51,895 bases of DNA from Puniceicoccales bacterium. Its GTDB lineage: Bacteria > Verrucomicrobiota > Verrucomicrobiia > Opitutales > UBA953. Numbering within the stretch: the stretch's first letter is position 1; each line of letters starts with the position of its first letter. Below, piece by piece: positions 38,975 to 48,855 of this stretch. Where the stretch lies: the NCBI GenBank assembly GCA_031285745.1, contig JAITVQ010000164.1, positions 1 to 51,895 on the forward strand, written 5' to 3'. A program made the position numbers and the translations under genes. The notes beneath the pieces were generated by a model. The model was not told the origin of the DNA and made no database searches. It saw only the letters and a list, made by a program, of their open reading frames with translations.

Positions 38975-40357
38975 ATGACACATCAAGAAATCATCAAACT
39001 CGGCGTCCCCGAGGGTAAACCGCTTTCCCTGGCTTTCCATCTCATCAAGCTCATGGCTGAATCCGGCGCGGATCGGGCTGCCATGGAGGCGCGGATCAGC
39101 GCCGTTGTCCAGGATCCCGCAGCCTTTGCCGACGACCCGCAGGCCGGTCCGTTTGCCCAGGTCCTGTTGTCCGAGCGCTATGTCCCGCGTGCCGAACCGG
39201 CACCCTGGCGACAATGGGGGAGCGGACTGGAAGAAACTGCCGTCCAGCAGATGCGCGTGGCCTGCCAGTTGCCGGTCTCGTTTGCCGGGGCGCTCATGCC
39301 CGACGCCCACGTCGGCTATGGCCTTCCCATCGGCGGCGTCCTTGCCACCCGCAATGCGGTTATTCCCTATGCGGTCGGGGTCGACATTGCCTGCCGCATG
39401 AAGCTCTCCGTTTACGACCTTCCGGTGTCATTGCTCGAAGACGATGAAAACCGCCTCAAGTCGGCACTGGCCCGGGAAACCCAATTCGGGGTGGGCGCGA
39501 CTTTCAAGCAACGCCGCCAACATGAAGTCATGGACCGCGATTGGGGCGTCTCCCCGATCACCCGGCAAAACAAGGACAAGGCCTGGGCCCAGTTGGGAAC
39601 CAGCGGAAGCGGCAACCACTTTGTCGAGTACGGCGTATTGACCTTGGACGCTCCGGCCTTGGGTCTGGATGCCGGGCGATATCTCGCCTTGCTCAGCCAT
39701 AGCGGAAGCCGGGGAACCGGAGCCTCCGTGGCCGACCATTACAGCAAACTCGCCAAGAAAATGCACCCCGAGCTTCCCGACAACCAGCGCAACCTGGCCT
39801 GGCTTGATCTGGATACCCCGGAAGGGCAGGAATATTGGGCGGCCATGGAACTCATGGGTGAATACGCGGCTGCCAACCATGCCTGTATCCACAAACACAT
39901 TGCGGCCCAGTTGGGCGCGCAGGTGTTGCTCGACGTCGAGAATCACCACAACTTTGCCTGGAAGGAAATTCATCAGGGCGAGGAAGTGATTGTCCACCGT
40001 AAGGGGGCAACCCCGGCTGGCGCAGACGTCTTGGGGATCATCCCCGGTTCCATGGGTGCGCCCGGCTATGTCGTGCGCGGACGCGGCAATGCGGAATCAT
40101 TGCACTCGGCTTCACACGGGGCAGGGCGACGCATGAGCCGGACCAAGGCTTTTGAAACCATTACCTGGGAACAAACCCATGCATGGCTCAAGGAGCGCGG
40201 CGTTAAGCTCATGTCTGCCGGCTTGGACGAATCGCCGCTGGCTTACAAGGATATCGCCGAGGTCATGGCTGCCCAGGTCGACCTTGTCGAAACACTGGCC
40301 CGCTTCGATCCCCGCCTTGTCAAAATGGCCCCGGCGGGTGAACGTCCGGAGGATTAA
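38975..40357 (+). CDS. rtcB: RtcB family RNA ligase, divergent subgroup with N-terminal extension
   Basis: MPDAHVGYGLPIGGVLA, AVGVDIACRM, SGSGNHFVEYG, LSHSGSRGTGA, VENHHNFAWKE, IPGSMG and SHGAGRRMSRTKA motifs. Confidence 0.9.
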   Translation: MTHQEIIKLGVPEGKPLSLAFHLIKLMAESGADRAAMEARISAVVQDPAAFADDPQAGPFAQVLLSERYVPRAEPAPWRQWGSGLEETAVQQMRVACQLPVSFAGALMPDAHVGYGLPIGGVLATRNAVIPYAVGVDIACRMKLSVYDLPVSLLEDDENRLKSALARETQFGVGATFKQRRQHEVMDRDWGVSPITRQNKDKAWAQLGTSGSGNHFVEYGVLTLDAPALGLDAGRYLALLSHSGSRGTGASVADHYSKLAKKMHPELPDNQRNLAWLDLDTPEGQEYWAAMELMGEYAAANHACIHKHIAAQLGAQVLLDVENHHNFAWKEIHQGEEVIVHRKGATPAGADVLGIIPGSMGAPGYVVRGRGNAESLHSASHGAGRRMSRTKAFETITWEQTHAWLKERGVKLMSAGLDESPLAYKDIAEVMAAQVDLVETLARFDPRLVKMAPAGERPED

Positions 40358-40366
40358 AAATCAACT

Positions 40367-40399
40367 GCATTCGGTGCTAATAGCCTTAGTACCGAATGC
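40367..40399 (+). terminator. Long hairpin downstream of rtcB (terminator or 3'-stabilising)
   Basis: GCATTCGGTGCTAA-TAGCC-TTAGTACCGAATGC, 14 bp with one G.U; no U-tract. Confidence 0.5.
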
Positions 40400-40521
40400 T
40401 TGCGGAGCGTTCTGATAAGGTCGCAGGGAATTGGAAAACATTGTAACTTTTTGTGATTAACCTGGCGAAGTAGGCTTAAAGAGTTGCCTTTTTTTAATAA
40501 AACTTGTTACACAGGACACCT

Positions 40522-41283
40522 ATGAAGGCTGTTCCTTTTATTTCAGCTTTGGCCTTGCTTGCTTTCTCAAATGCCCATGCTGCAATTGTAACATGGGATT
40601 CGGGATGGATTTCCGGTGTTTCGGATGTTGAAACAACAGGGAGTCTCGTTTTTGCCTATGATTTGGGACCGGGTGGAAAAGCGGGTTCTTCGACAAACCC
40701 TGTTGTTAACGGTGTTACGTTTTCTTCTCAGTCTGTCGGGACTTCAGTGAATGGTTCTGTAGGTGCTCTTTCTTGGGTGACGACTGGTTCCGGTTGGTTT
40801 GGGAATGCCACGCCTAATTATGCATCAACCGCTAATAATGCTACGGCCGTTGCCGGATTGGATCTGGATTATACAAGTTTAATTTCCGATGGATTCTCAG
40901 TCGGAAACGCTGCGGGTTCAAATGTAACAATAACAGCTTCAGGTCTGACAAACGGGCAAAGCTATCTAGTGCAAATGTGGTTTAGCGATGCTCGGACAGG
41001 TTCCAAGGCATTTACAACTACTGTTACTGACACTACTGATAACACAAATCTGATCACTGTTAACCGGCAAAATACCTCTTCTGGCGAATTGCCGCTGGGT
41101 AGTTGGGTAACAGGAACATTTGTGGCTGGGGATACTGGCGAATTCAGTTTTACGTTAAGCGGGGGAAATTATGTTGGTATCAACGGCATTCAATTACGTG
41201 CTATTCCCGAGCCTTCTACCTATGCTTTGGGTGCGGCAGGCATTACTCTGCTAGCGTTGATTATTCGCCGGAAAAGAAAATAA
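40522..41283 (+). CDS. Exported PEP-CTERM sorting-domain protein
   Basis: Signal peptide MKAVPFISALALLAFSNAHA; C-terminus AIPEPSTYALGAAGITLLALIIRRKRK. Confidence 0.88.
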   Translation: MKAVPFISALALLAFSNAHAAIVTWDSGWISGVSDVETTGSLVFAYDLGPGGKAGSSTNPVVNGVTFSSQSVGTSVNGSVGALSWVTTGSGWFGNATPNYASTANNATAVAGLDLDYTSLISDGFSVGNAAGSNVTITASGLTNGQSYLVQMWFSDARTGSKAFTTTVTDTTDNTNLITVNRQNTSSGELPLGSWVTGTFVAGDTGEFSFTLSGGNYVGINGIQLRAIPEPSTYALGAAGITLLALIIRRKRK

Positions 41284-41434
41284 TCAAACTTGGAATGCGT
41301 CATATGTGTTTCATGCCTTGATGAGGCATGATTTGGATTGGCGCAATTCCGACAGGTTTTGTTTCAGGTGATTAGGGCATAAACGTAGCTACCTTTATCA
41401 ACCAACAAGGGCACCAAGTGCAGTGTGGATGTCC

Positions 41435-41795
41435 CTTTTGTTCGCGAACAATGCCACCATGTCGTTGTTCATGGCGTCTCTGTTCACGAACAAATGTATG
41501 AAGTACACTGGCGGTGTTATAATTGTTCGTAAACAAAACCGTGAAGTACACTGTACCTGTAGCAATCGTTCCTAAGCAGAGGTACCCCTGCAATGTAAAT
41601 GGTCCCATTGTTTCCGAACAAAACCATCAAGTACATTGTAGGTGTAATAATCGTTTCCGAACAGAGGTATGAAGTACAGTGTATGTGGCTCCAATGTTCG
41701 TGAACAAAACAATGAAGTGCAATGTACCTGTAACAATCGTTCGCGAACAAAAGAGCCATGACAATGTGGATGGCCCGATTGTTCACGAACGAAAG
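41435..41795. repeat. 42-43 bp tandem array, nine units centred on TGTTCGCGAACA-like palindromes
   Basis: Palindrome centres at about 41444.5, 41486.5, 41529.5, 41572.5, 41614.5, 41657.5, 41700.5, 41743.5 and 41785.5; spacers alternate between two types (~85 bp higher-order period). Confidence 0.85.
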
Positions 41796-42177
41796 AGGCA
41801 TGCACACTGAACTTCATGGTTTAGTTGGGGTCATTTTAGATTAGTTTCCTATTGTTATTGAGTGTCTTGAAAAACAAGGCGGGGTGTGACGCGGAAGGAC
41901 AGACGGTCTCTCATGCATAGTGTTTAAATGGAGCATTGGAACACATGGCGCCGCTTGAGGGTATTGGTAAAAACACTCAACCCCGAATGCTTAAATTTTA
42001 ACGTTCGATGAGGAGAGTTGCAAAACTCTCATCAGAAATTTGCGAATTCCGGTGATTTCTCGTTTTCCTGTCTATTCGCTATCTAATCCTGTCTTTAAAA
42101 ATAGGTTCCATACGCTTATGCCTGTCCACTGTGTATGGTTAATTTCTCAATTTGGAGATAAATATAAGCCGAATGGA

Positions 42178-43314
42178 TCAATTAGCTGAGCTGGGCGCAG
42201 TCCAAAGAACTGCTTCTTGGATGACATATTCCTCTATGTCGAAGGTAAACCGGTTTGGCAGGTGTAATTTTTCACTAACCCAATTCCAGGATGTTACCCA
42301 CCAAGGCGGGAATTTTCCAACCGTGCCGACAATCAACCCTTGATTGTTGATGTCAACGGCCTGGCTCCAATCAGCACCCATGGTGCCAAGATCACAAAAG
42401 CCCTGTTCCTGGCTCCAGAAAAAAGCCCGGGTGTTATTTTTCATTTTAAATATGCCGACGACCTGCTGACTGTCGTTGACATGGAAGGGAGTCGCGGTGT
42501 GGCCCAGATTCCCGATATTCCGGGTGCCGGATTCTTCTGTCCAGAGGAAGACGGGTACGTTGTCGGGAGACACATTTAAGCATCCCAATAGTTGTCCTTT
42601 GATAATAGGAACTCTGCCCCAGTCATTATGTTTGGGAAGTCCCAGGTCCTGCATGCCGTCTTTCTGCGTCCAGCGGAAAACATGAGTGGTCCCGTCTGCC
42701 AATTCCGATTCGCCGATGATGCATCCGGAATCATCGATATACCTAGGATAACTGTCTTTTCCGCCGAGCGTCCCGATGTCCTGTATTCCATTCTCACGGG
42801 ACCAGAAGAACGCATGGGTCTGGTCATTTCCCAGATAAAGATGTCCGGCAATCTGGCCTTTGTTATTGATGGCTGAGGCGAGACTACGGAGTCCGCTCAA
42901 AGTATCCAAGTTCTGCATACCTGACTCCTTGGTCCACAGAAATGCATGGGAGTTTCCGGCAGCAGTAGAGGAGTATCCGACGATCTGGCCCTTGTCATTC
43001 ATGGCAAAAGGCATGGTCATTGTTCCGCCCAAGGTGCCGATATCCTGCATCCCCGTTTCTTGGGTCCAAAGAAATCCCCGGGGAGGTGACTTTGCCAGAT
43101 AAAATCCCATGACTTCGCCGTCTTCATTAATACTAAGGGCGGTACTGAAATGTCCACTTGGGGCGCCCAGACGAATTCCACCTTTGGGTTGTGGTTCGAG
43201 ACAAATGGCCAGCAGGATGATGACAATGCCGGTGGCCAGTGCACAGATGACTATCTTGAAGTGCTTTTGCATACCAATCGCAGCCTTGGCTTTTGTTTTA
43301 AGCGACTTGGTCAT
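42178..43314 (-). CDS. HAF-repeat protein, membrane-anchored or exported
   Basis: N-terminal TM (ALATGIVIILLAICLEP) plus repeats 'HAFLWTKESGMQNLDTLSG..S.A.AINNKGQIAG'. Confidence 0.85.
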   Translation of the reverse strand: MTKSLKTKAKAAIGMQKHFKIVICALATGIVIILLAICLEPQPKGGIRLGAPSGHFSTALSINEDGEVMGFYLAKSPPRGFLWTQETGMQDIGTLGGTMTMPFAMNDKGQIVGYSSTAAGNSHAFLWTKESGMQNLDTLSGLRSLASAINNKGQIAGHLYLGNDQTHAFFWSRENGIQDIGTLGGKDSYPRYIDDSGCIIGESELADGTTHVFRWTQKDGMQDLGLPKHNDWGRVPIIKGQLLGCLNVSPDNVPVFLWTEESGTRNIGNLGHTATPFHVNDSQQVVGIFKMKNNTRAFFWSQEQGFCDLGTMGADWSQAVDINNQGLIVGTVGKFPPWWVTSWNWVSEKLHLPNRFTFDIEEYVIQEAVLWTAPSSAN

Positions 43315-43355
43315 AAGCGTGGGTTACTTTTATCAATGAGCGGGGCTGCCTGCCC

Positions 43356-44561
43356 TTAATCAGCAGAGTCGTTTTTGTTATCTTCAGGATTGTTGACCGC
43401 GAGAGGAGGTGGTGCGAACCAGAGTGCTGCTTCGGAGGGAGCGTATTTCTTCAAATCCAAGAAATATTTTTGGGATAGATCCAATTTCTTGCCAACCCAA
43501 TTCCAGGACTTCACCCACCACGGGGCGAGGCTCCCGACGGTGCCGGTAATCTGCCCTTGATTATTGATACTAGTGGCGCGGCTCCAATCGAGGCCGAGGG
43601 TGCCCAAATCGTGCAAACCCTGCTCCTTGCTCCAGAAGAAGGCCCGGTTGCCGTCCTTGGTCCTGAGCGTGCCGACGATTTGCTGTTTACTGTTGATGCA
43701 ATGCGGGGTGCCGTCACCACCCAGATCCCCGAGGTCTTGGATGCCGGTTTCTTTTGTCCAAAGATAGGCGTGGGTTGCGCCCTGCGGTGTTTTAAATGTG
43801 CCGAGTATCTGTCCCTTGATGAAAGGATTTTTATCCCAATTATCTTGTGCAGGGACTCCCAGATTCTGCATGCCCTGTTCCTTGTTCCACTGGAAAACAT
43901 GAGAGGTCCCGTCGGTCGATTCCGATAGGCCGATGATGAACCCGGTGTCATCAATATATCTGGGATCACTGCCTATCCCACCCAAGGTATCGAGTTTCTG
44001 CATGCCCGATTCCTTTGTCCAGATGAACGCATGCTTTTTCCCATCGAGTGAATAGGCATAGCCGGTGACTTGCCCCTTGTCATTGATGGATCTGGCGAGG
44101 CTTATGTTCCCGCCCAGGGTGCCGAGATTCTGCATCCCGGACTCCTTGCTCCACAGGAACGCGTGGGAGTGCCCATTGGCAAGATTGGACCACCCGATGA
44201 CCTACCCATCACGATTAATCCCGAACGGCATGCTGATGGACCCTCCGAGAGACCCCAAGTCCTGCATGCCCGACTCCTTGTCCCAGAAGAAAGCCCGGGA
44301 GTATCCTTCCGGTTTGGTCTGGATCACCCCGATAATCTGTCCTTTTTCGTTAATGCTACCTGCATAACTTGAAAGTCCCCCCATGGAGCCCAAACGGATT
44401 CCACCTTTGGGCGGCGGTTCGAGATAAACGGCCAGCAGGATGATGAAGATGCCGATGACAAGTGAACAGACGGCAACCCTGAAATGCTTTTGCCTTCCAG
44501 ATGTGGTTTTGATGTGGAGAGGGGCGTTGGGAAGGGAAGAGCGGGGCTCGGGCATAAACAA
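43356..44561 (-). pseudogene. HAF-repeat paralog interrupted by an in-frame TAG
   Basis: ORFs 44202-44561 and 43356-44135 lie in the same frame; TAG at 44204-44202 sits where the paralog has the conserved Gln of 'DGQVIGW/KGQIVGY'. Confidence 0.75.
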
Positions 44562-44666
44562 ACTTTAGCGAGGCCCACTCTCACAAGCGGATTAACCGTC
44601 TGCGAGTTTTAATTGCTGGTTGGCAAAAGACCGAACGCGTTTGATCAGCGTGTAATCAAATGGAGA

Positions 44667-47600
44667 TTACTGTTTGCGCTGGCGGATGCTGTCCAGGAAT
44701 TTGCGGGCCTGTTCATGCTGGGGATCCAGTTTAAGCGCCTGCTCGGCGTCGGCCTTGGCTCCGGCCATGTCTGCCGGCTTCATGCTCTGTTTGGCCACGG
44801 CCCGGAAAAACCAGGCGTTGGCATTGGCCGGATTCCTGGCAATGACGGCGTTCAAAAAGGTAATCATCTCGGAAAACCTGTTTTCCATGAAAAGCACCGC
44901 GCACTTGTTTTGGATCAACTCGGGATCATCCGGCTGGAATTCCAGGGCCTTGTTGGTGTCGATCAGCGCCCCGGCATAATCCCGGGTTTGCATCTTCACC
45001 TTGGACCGATTGCTCCACGCCTCAAAATCCCTAGGCTTGATCTCAATGGCCCGGGAGTAATCAGCCAACGCCTCGGGGAATCGCTGTTGCCTTGTGCGGA
45101 GAGAACCCCGGGCGCTGAATCCTTCCGCACAATCAGTATGTATTTCCAGTGAGCGATTGATGTCAGCCTCAGCCTCCGCCAGTTTCGATATCTTCATCTT
45201 CTCAATGCCACGGTTGCGCAGGGCATCGTGATTGTCAGGATTGATTTTCAATACCTTGTTATAATCTTTTATGGCGTTCTGGCTGTAATCCTTGGTTTGG
45301 CCATACGCAATGCCGCGAGCCAAATAGGCTGCCTCATTCTGCGGATCGAGGGCAATGACTTCGCCAAAGTCCTCAATGGCTCCAAAGGGGGCTTTGAGTT
45401 GATCCAGCTTGAAAATTCCCCGGGTGAACCAGGCTTTGGCATCGCGAGGGTTGTCGGCAATGGCCTGGTCGAATTTGACGGCTTCGGCGTAGGCTTCCGG
45501 CTGTGTCTCTGGAAAGGTGGCAAATTCCGCTGTCCTTTTTTCATCAGATCCCAACTCCCTGGCTTTTTTGGCATCGGCTACCGCCCCCGCCAAATCGCCT
45601 AACATGGTTTTCGCGTTAAATCTGATTTCATAGGCCCGACCTGAATCATCACTGGTATGCTCCAGGATGCGCACTGCTTCACGCGGCTGGCCGACGGCCA
45701 GCAGTGAAGCGCAATAATCGTTCCTTATCTCGACATTGTCAGGCCTCAGTTCCATTGCCTTCCGGGCATCGGCCAGGCTTGCCTCGTATAGTTTCTTCTC
45801 GAATAGCAAAATACCGCGATTGACATAGGCTTGGACCTGGTTGGGGTCGATCTCAATGGCCCGGTCCATATCGGAGAGTGTTCCTTCGACATCGCCCAAC
45901 CGTTTCCTGATAATAGCTCGGTTGAACCAGTGTCGGTAATCTTTTGGCGAAAGCTCCAAGGCCTTGTTGATTTGTTCCAAGGCCTTCTGGTATTCCCCGC
46001 GTTTTTCAAAAACCACTGACATGCAACCGTAGGCTGTGGAGCTTTGAGGATCAATCTGCATGGCCTGCCGGGCATCGGCTTCAGCTTCGTTCAAACGGCC
46101 TAGGTTGGCAAACGTCATGGCGCGGTTGGTTAGGGCTCGGACATTTTGGGGGTTACTCTCAAGAATTCGTGTAAAATCTGCCAATGCCCCGATATCATTA
46201 TTCATCTCGGAAAGTATTGCGCCCCGGCTCATCAGGGCCTCGACATGCTGAGGGTCCAGCGTCAGGGCTTGATTATAGTCGGCCAGCGCTCCCTTGGAGT
46301 CATGCAGTTGTTGGTCTTTCAGGAAACCTCGTTCGTAAAACAGATTCGCCTTAGCCGGATCTGCCTGAATCGCCTTGTCCAGGTCGGCCAAAGCGGCGGA
46401 GGTATCCTCGGCATTCCGGATAAGCTTAAAGACTTTCTCGACGTTATTCACAATAGACTTGTTTGTGGAATCCAGCGCGAGAGCCTGCTGGATCAGCTCC
46501 CGGGCCTTCGGGAAGTTGTTCTTTTGCGTGTAGGCCAGTGCCAGAATGGAGTAGGCGATAGCGCTCTTCTCATCCAGCGCGATTGCTTTTGCCGCGCTAT
46601 CCATGGCCTCGTCTATGTTGCCGAGGTTGAGTAACGCCGTGGCGAGACAAGTGTGAGCAAAGGCATTGGTGGAATTGATAGCCAGGGCACTGTTGGCGTC
46701 GTTCAGGGCCAGGCGATATTCTTCGAGATTAGTATAGACAGCGGACCGGAGAGCCCATGCCGAGGCATTGGTGGGATCGAGCTTGATGGCCTGACTGGCA
46801 TCCTCCACGGCTCCTTTGTAATCTTCTATGTCTCCCTTGGCGGCGGCTCGTTTAAGCCAGGAATCTGCATTCCGGGAATTCAGTTGAATGGCCTTTGTGT
46901 AATCGGAAATCGCCTCGGGGATTTTTCCGGATCCTTTAAACACAGAAGCACGGACATGATAAACGGAGGGATCGTGGGGATCTAATTGAACTGCCTTTTC
47001 TGCGGCAGGCAGCGCTTCCGCAAATCGGCCAAGTTCACCCAAGGCGTTGGCTTTGTTTTTCCAGGCCGTGGGATTTTCCGGTTCCAATTCCAGCACTTTC
47101 TCGGAATCTGCCAATGTTGCAGCATAATCATTCTTCATGCCGAAAGCGGCCCCCCGGTTAAGATAATTATTGGGCTCGGCAGGTGCCAATTCGATGGCCT
47201 TGGAATAGTCGGCGATGGCTCCGTCAAAATTTTTAGCGGCTAATCGAATTTGCGCGCGAGCGGAGTAGTAATTCCCCTTACTCGGATTCAAGGCGATGGC
47301 TTTGTCCAGATCGACGGCAGCCAATGCATGGTTTCTGAAAATACTATCAGCCTCGGCAGCCAGAAAAGATTCTTTCATCGGTACGTTCAGGACGATAATT
47401 GCCCGGGAAAAATAGGCATTGGCATCGTTGGGATTGAGCTCAATGGCTTTGTCGCAATCCCGATACGCGCCGGGTAGGTCTCCCAATATTTGTTTTATTG
47501 TCGCTCGCAATGCAAACGCGCTGGAATAATCCGGCTTTAGCTCAATAGCCTTGTTGATATCGGACGATGCCAGAGAAAATTGCTGGGAGTTAAAATACGC

Positions 47601-47813
47601 CCGGGCGCGTTGGTAATACGCCTCGGCATGGTTGGGATGGTTTGCGATGAATTGGGTAAGCTCGGCAATGGCCGGAGCAAATTCGCGAGCATTGATTTTC
47701 TCGGCCATCGGGGCCAGTTCGGGAGAAACATCGTCAGCGGCGGTCAAAAACGGAACCGCGAGAAACAGAAAAACCGCAACCAAACACCAGCGGGGAAGAG
47801 GGGATAGAGTCAT
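44667..47813 (-). CDS. Exported TPR-repeat protein (1048 aa)
   Basis: Signal peptide MTLSPLPRWCLVAVFLFLAVPFLTAA; many 34-aa TPR units (e.g. AxAYFxRAxxxxxLGDxxGAxxDxxKAIELxP). Confidence 0.92.
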   Translation of the reverse strand: MTLSPLPRWCLVAVFLFLAVPFLTAADDVSPELAPMAEKINAREFAPAIAELTQFIANHPNHAEAYYQRARAYFNSQQFSLASSDINKAIELKPDYSSAFALRATIKQILGDLPGAYRDCDKAIELNPNDANAYFSRAIIVLNVPMKESFLAAEADSIFRNHALAAVDLDKAIALNPSKGNYYSARAQIRLAAKNFDGAIADYSKAIELAPAEPNNYLNRGAAFGMKNDYAATLADSEKVLELEPENPTAWKNKANALGELGRFAEALPAAEKAVQLDPHDPSVYHVRASVFKGSGKIPEAISDYTKAIQLNSRNADSWLKRAAAKGDIEDYKGAVEDASQAIKLDPTNASAWALRSAVYTNLEEYRLALNDANSALAINSTNAFAHTCLATALLNLGNIDEAMDSAAKAIALDEKSAIAYSILALAYTQKNNFPKARELIQQALALDSTNKSIVNNVEKVFKLIRNAEDTSAALADLDKAIQADPAKANLFYERGFLKDQQLHDSKGALADYNQALTLDPQHVEALMSRGAILSEMNNDIGALADFTRILESNPQNVRALTNRAMTFANLGRLNEAEADARQAMQIDPQSSTAYGCMSVVFEKRGEYQKALEQINKALELSPKDYRHWFNRAIIRKRLGDVEGTLSDMDRAIEIDPNQVQAYVNRGILLFEKKLYEASLADARKAMELRPDNVEIRNDYCASLLAVGQPREAVRILEHTSDDSGRAYEIRFNAKTMLGDLAGAVADAKKARELGSDEKRTAEFATFPETQPEAYAEAVKFDQAIADNPRDAKAWFTRGIFKLDQLKAPFGAIEDFGEVIALDPQNEAAYLARGIAYGQTKDYSQNAIKDYNKVLKINPDNHDALRNRGIEKMKISKLAEAEADINRSLEIHTDCAEGFSARGSLRTRQQRFPEALADYSRAIEIKPRDFEAWSNRSKVKMQTRDYAGALIDTNKALEFQPDDPELIQNKCAVLFMENRFSEMITFLNAVIARNPANANAWFFRAVAKQSMKPADMAGAKADAEQALKLDPQHEQARKFLDSIRQRKQ

Positions 47814-48120
47814 GGGAATGAGTGGGTGAGTAATTTATCAGTATATCTCAACATCATGGGATGGGAAGGAATATTTGATAATAAATATCATCCTTTTGAG
47901 ACATAATTGATGGGCAGAAGATTTTGGAGAGAACGAAAAGGAAATAATATAAGACAATACAGAGGGAATAAGTAACACTCGACCAAAGTGCTTCTGGGAT
48001 TTTTCAAATCAGAGGTTTATTTGCCCCATGTTCCCTCGCGTGAAGCTACCCGACTTTATCTTCCTGTTTTCCTGTCGAACCTTATCCTGTTGATCCTGAC
48101 ATCCTGCCTGCCGCTCCCAC

Positions 48121-48855
48121 CTATCCGAACACTCCCAGCAATGTCCGCAGTTCTTCGTCCACCATGCCGGGTTCCGCCAGTGTCTGGCTGATTTCGTCTT
48201 TCAGTAATTCCCGGTAGCGCTTGCGCAGGCGATGCGCAGCCACCCGCAGACTGCCCTCGCTGACACCAAGCTGGGTTGCGACCGCATCGTAGTTGGCCGT
48301 GCTCTTCTCCACCGTGAGGAAGATTTTCAACGCCTCAAAAAGTTCGGTTTGTCCCCGCTCCATCCATTCGTGACGGAGACGTTCCAGCACATATTCCAAC
48401 AATGCCAATGCCCACTCGCGGTCGAAAATCTCGTCCGGACTGGCGGTCTTGTCCGCGACTTCGAATTTTGCGGCTGCTCCCTCATAATCCAGCGAAAGCG
48501 GCATGATTGTGCCACCGCGTTTCAGGCGATGGGCCCGATCATATTCATTGGCCAGATAGTGTTTCAAGGATGCCAGCAGGAATGCCCGGAAACGACCGCG
48601 TTCCGCCTGTAGGCGGGAAAAATCCTTCCGTTGCAGCAATTGCGCGAAAAATCCCTGCGTCAGGTCTTCCGCGTCGGCCTTTGCATAATTGCGCCGTCGC
48701 GCATAGGCATAGAGGGGAAACCAATAGATCCGGCATAATTCTTCCAAGGCCGCCTGCACATCGCGATCGGCAATGCCTGCGGACTCGCTGCCAGCTTTGA
48801 GCACCATTGTCCAACGCGTGGTGGCAAAAAAATCATGCGAGGCGCCGGAGGTCAT
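48121..48855 (-). CDS. ECF-like RNA polymerase sigma factor
   Basis: FFATTRWTMVLKA, YARRRNYAKADAEDLTQGFFAQLLQR (region 2) and VATQLGVSEGSLRVAAHRLRKRYRELL (region 4). Confidence 0.85.
   Translation of the reverse strand: MTSGASHDFFATTRWTMVLKAGSESAGIADRDVQAALEELCRIYWFPLYAYARRRNYAKADAEDLTQGFFAQLLQRKDFSRLQAERGRFRAFLLASLKHYLANEYDRAHRLKRGGTIMPLSLDYEGAAAKFEVADKTASPDEIFDREWALALLEYVLERLRHEWMERGQTELFEALKIFLTVEKSTANYDAVATQLGVSEGSLRVAAHRLRKRYRELLKDEISQTLAEPGMVDEELRTLLGVFG

Noticed and set aside
41435-41795. CRISPR array.
   Set aside because: Spacers are related to each other rather than unique, the repeat core is only ~12 bp and degenerate, and no cas genes are nearby.
41435-41795. Array of LexA (SOS) boxes, because of TGTTC...GAACA half-sites.
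   Set aside because: The half-sites here are separated by only 2 nt. I recall a Verrucomicrobia LexA motif with a 4-nt gap, and no SOS gene follows the array. Not excluded, only unsupported.
41372-41817. Minus-strand ORFs with recurring FVREQ/LFGNN-type peptides over the palindrome array.
   Set aside because: Unit lengths of 42 and 43 bp shift the frame repeatedly, and no signal or domain is evident; the repetition is better explained at DNA level.
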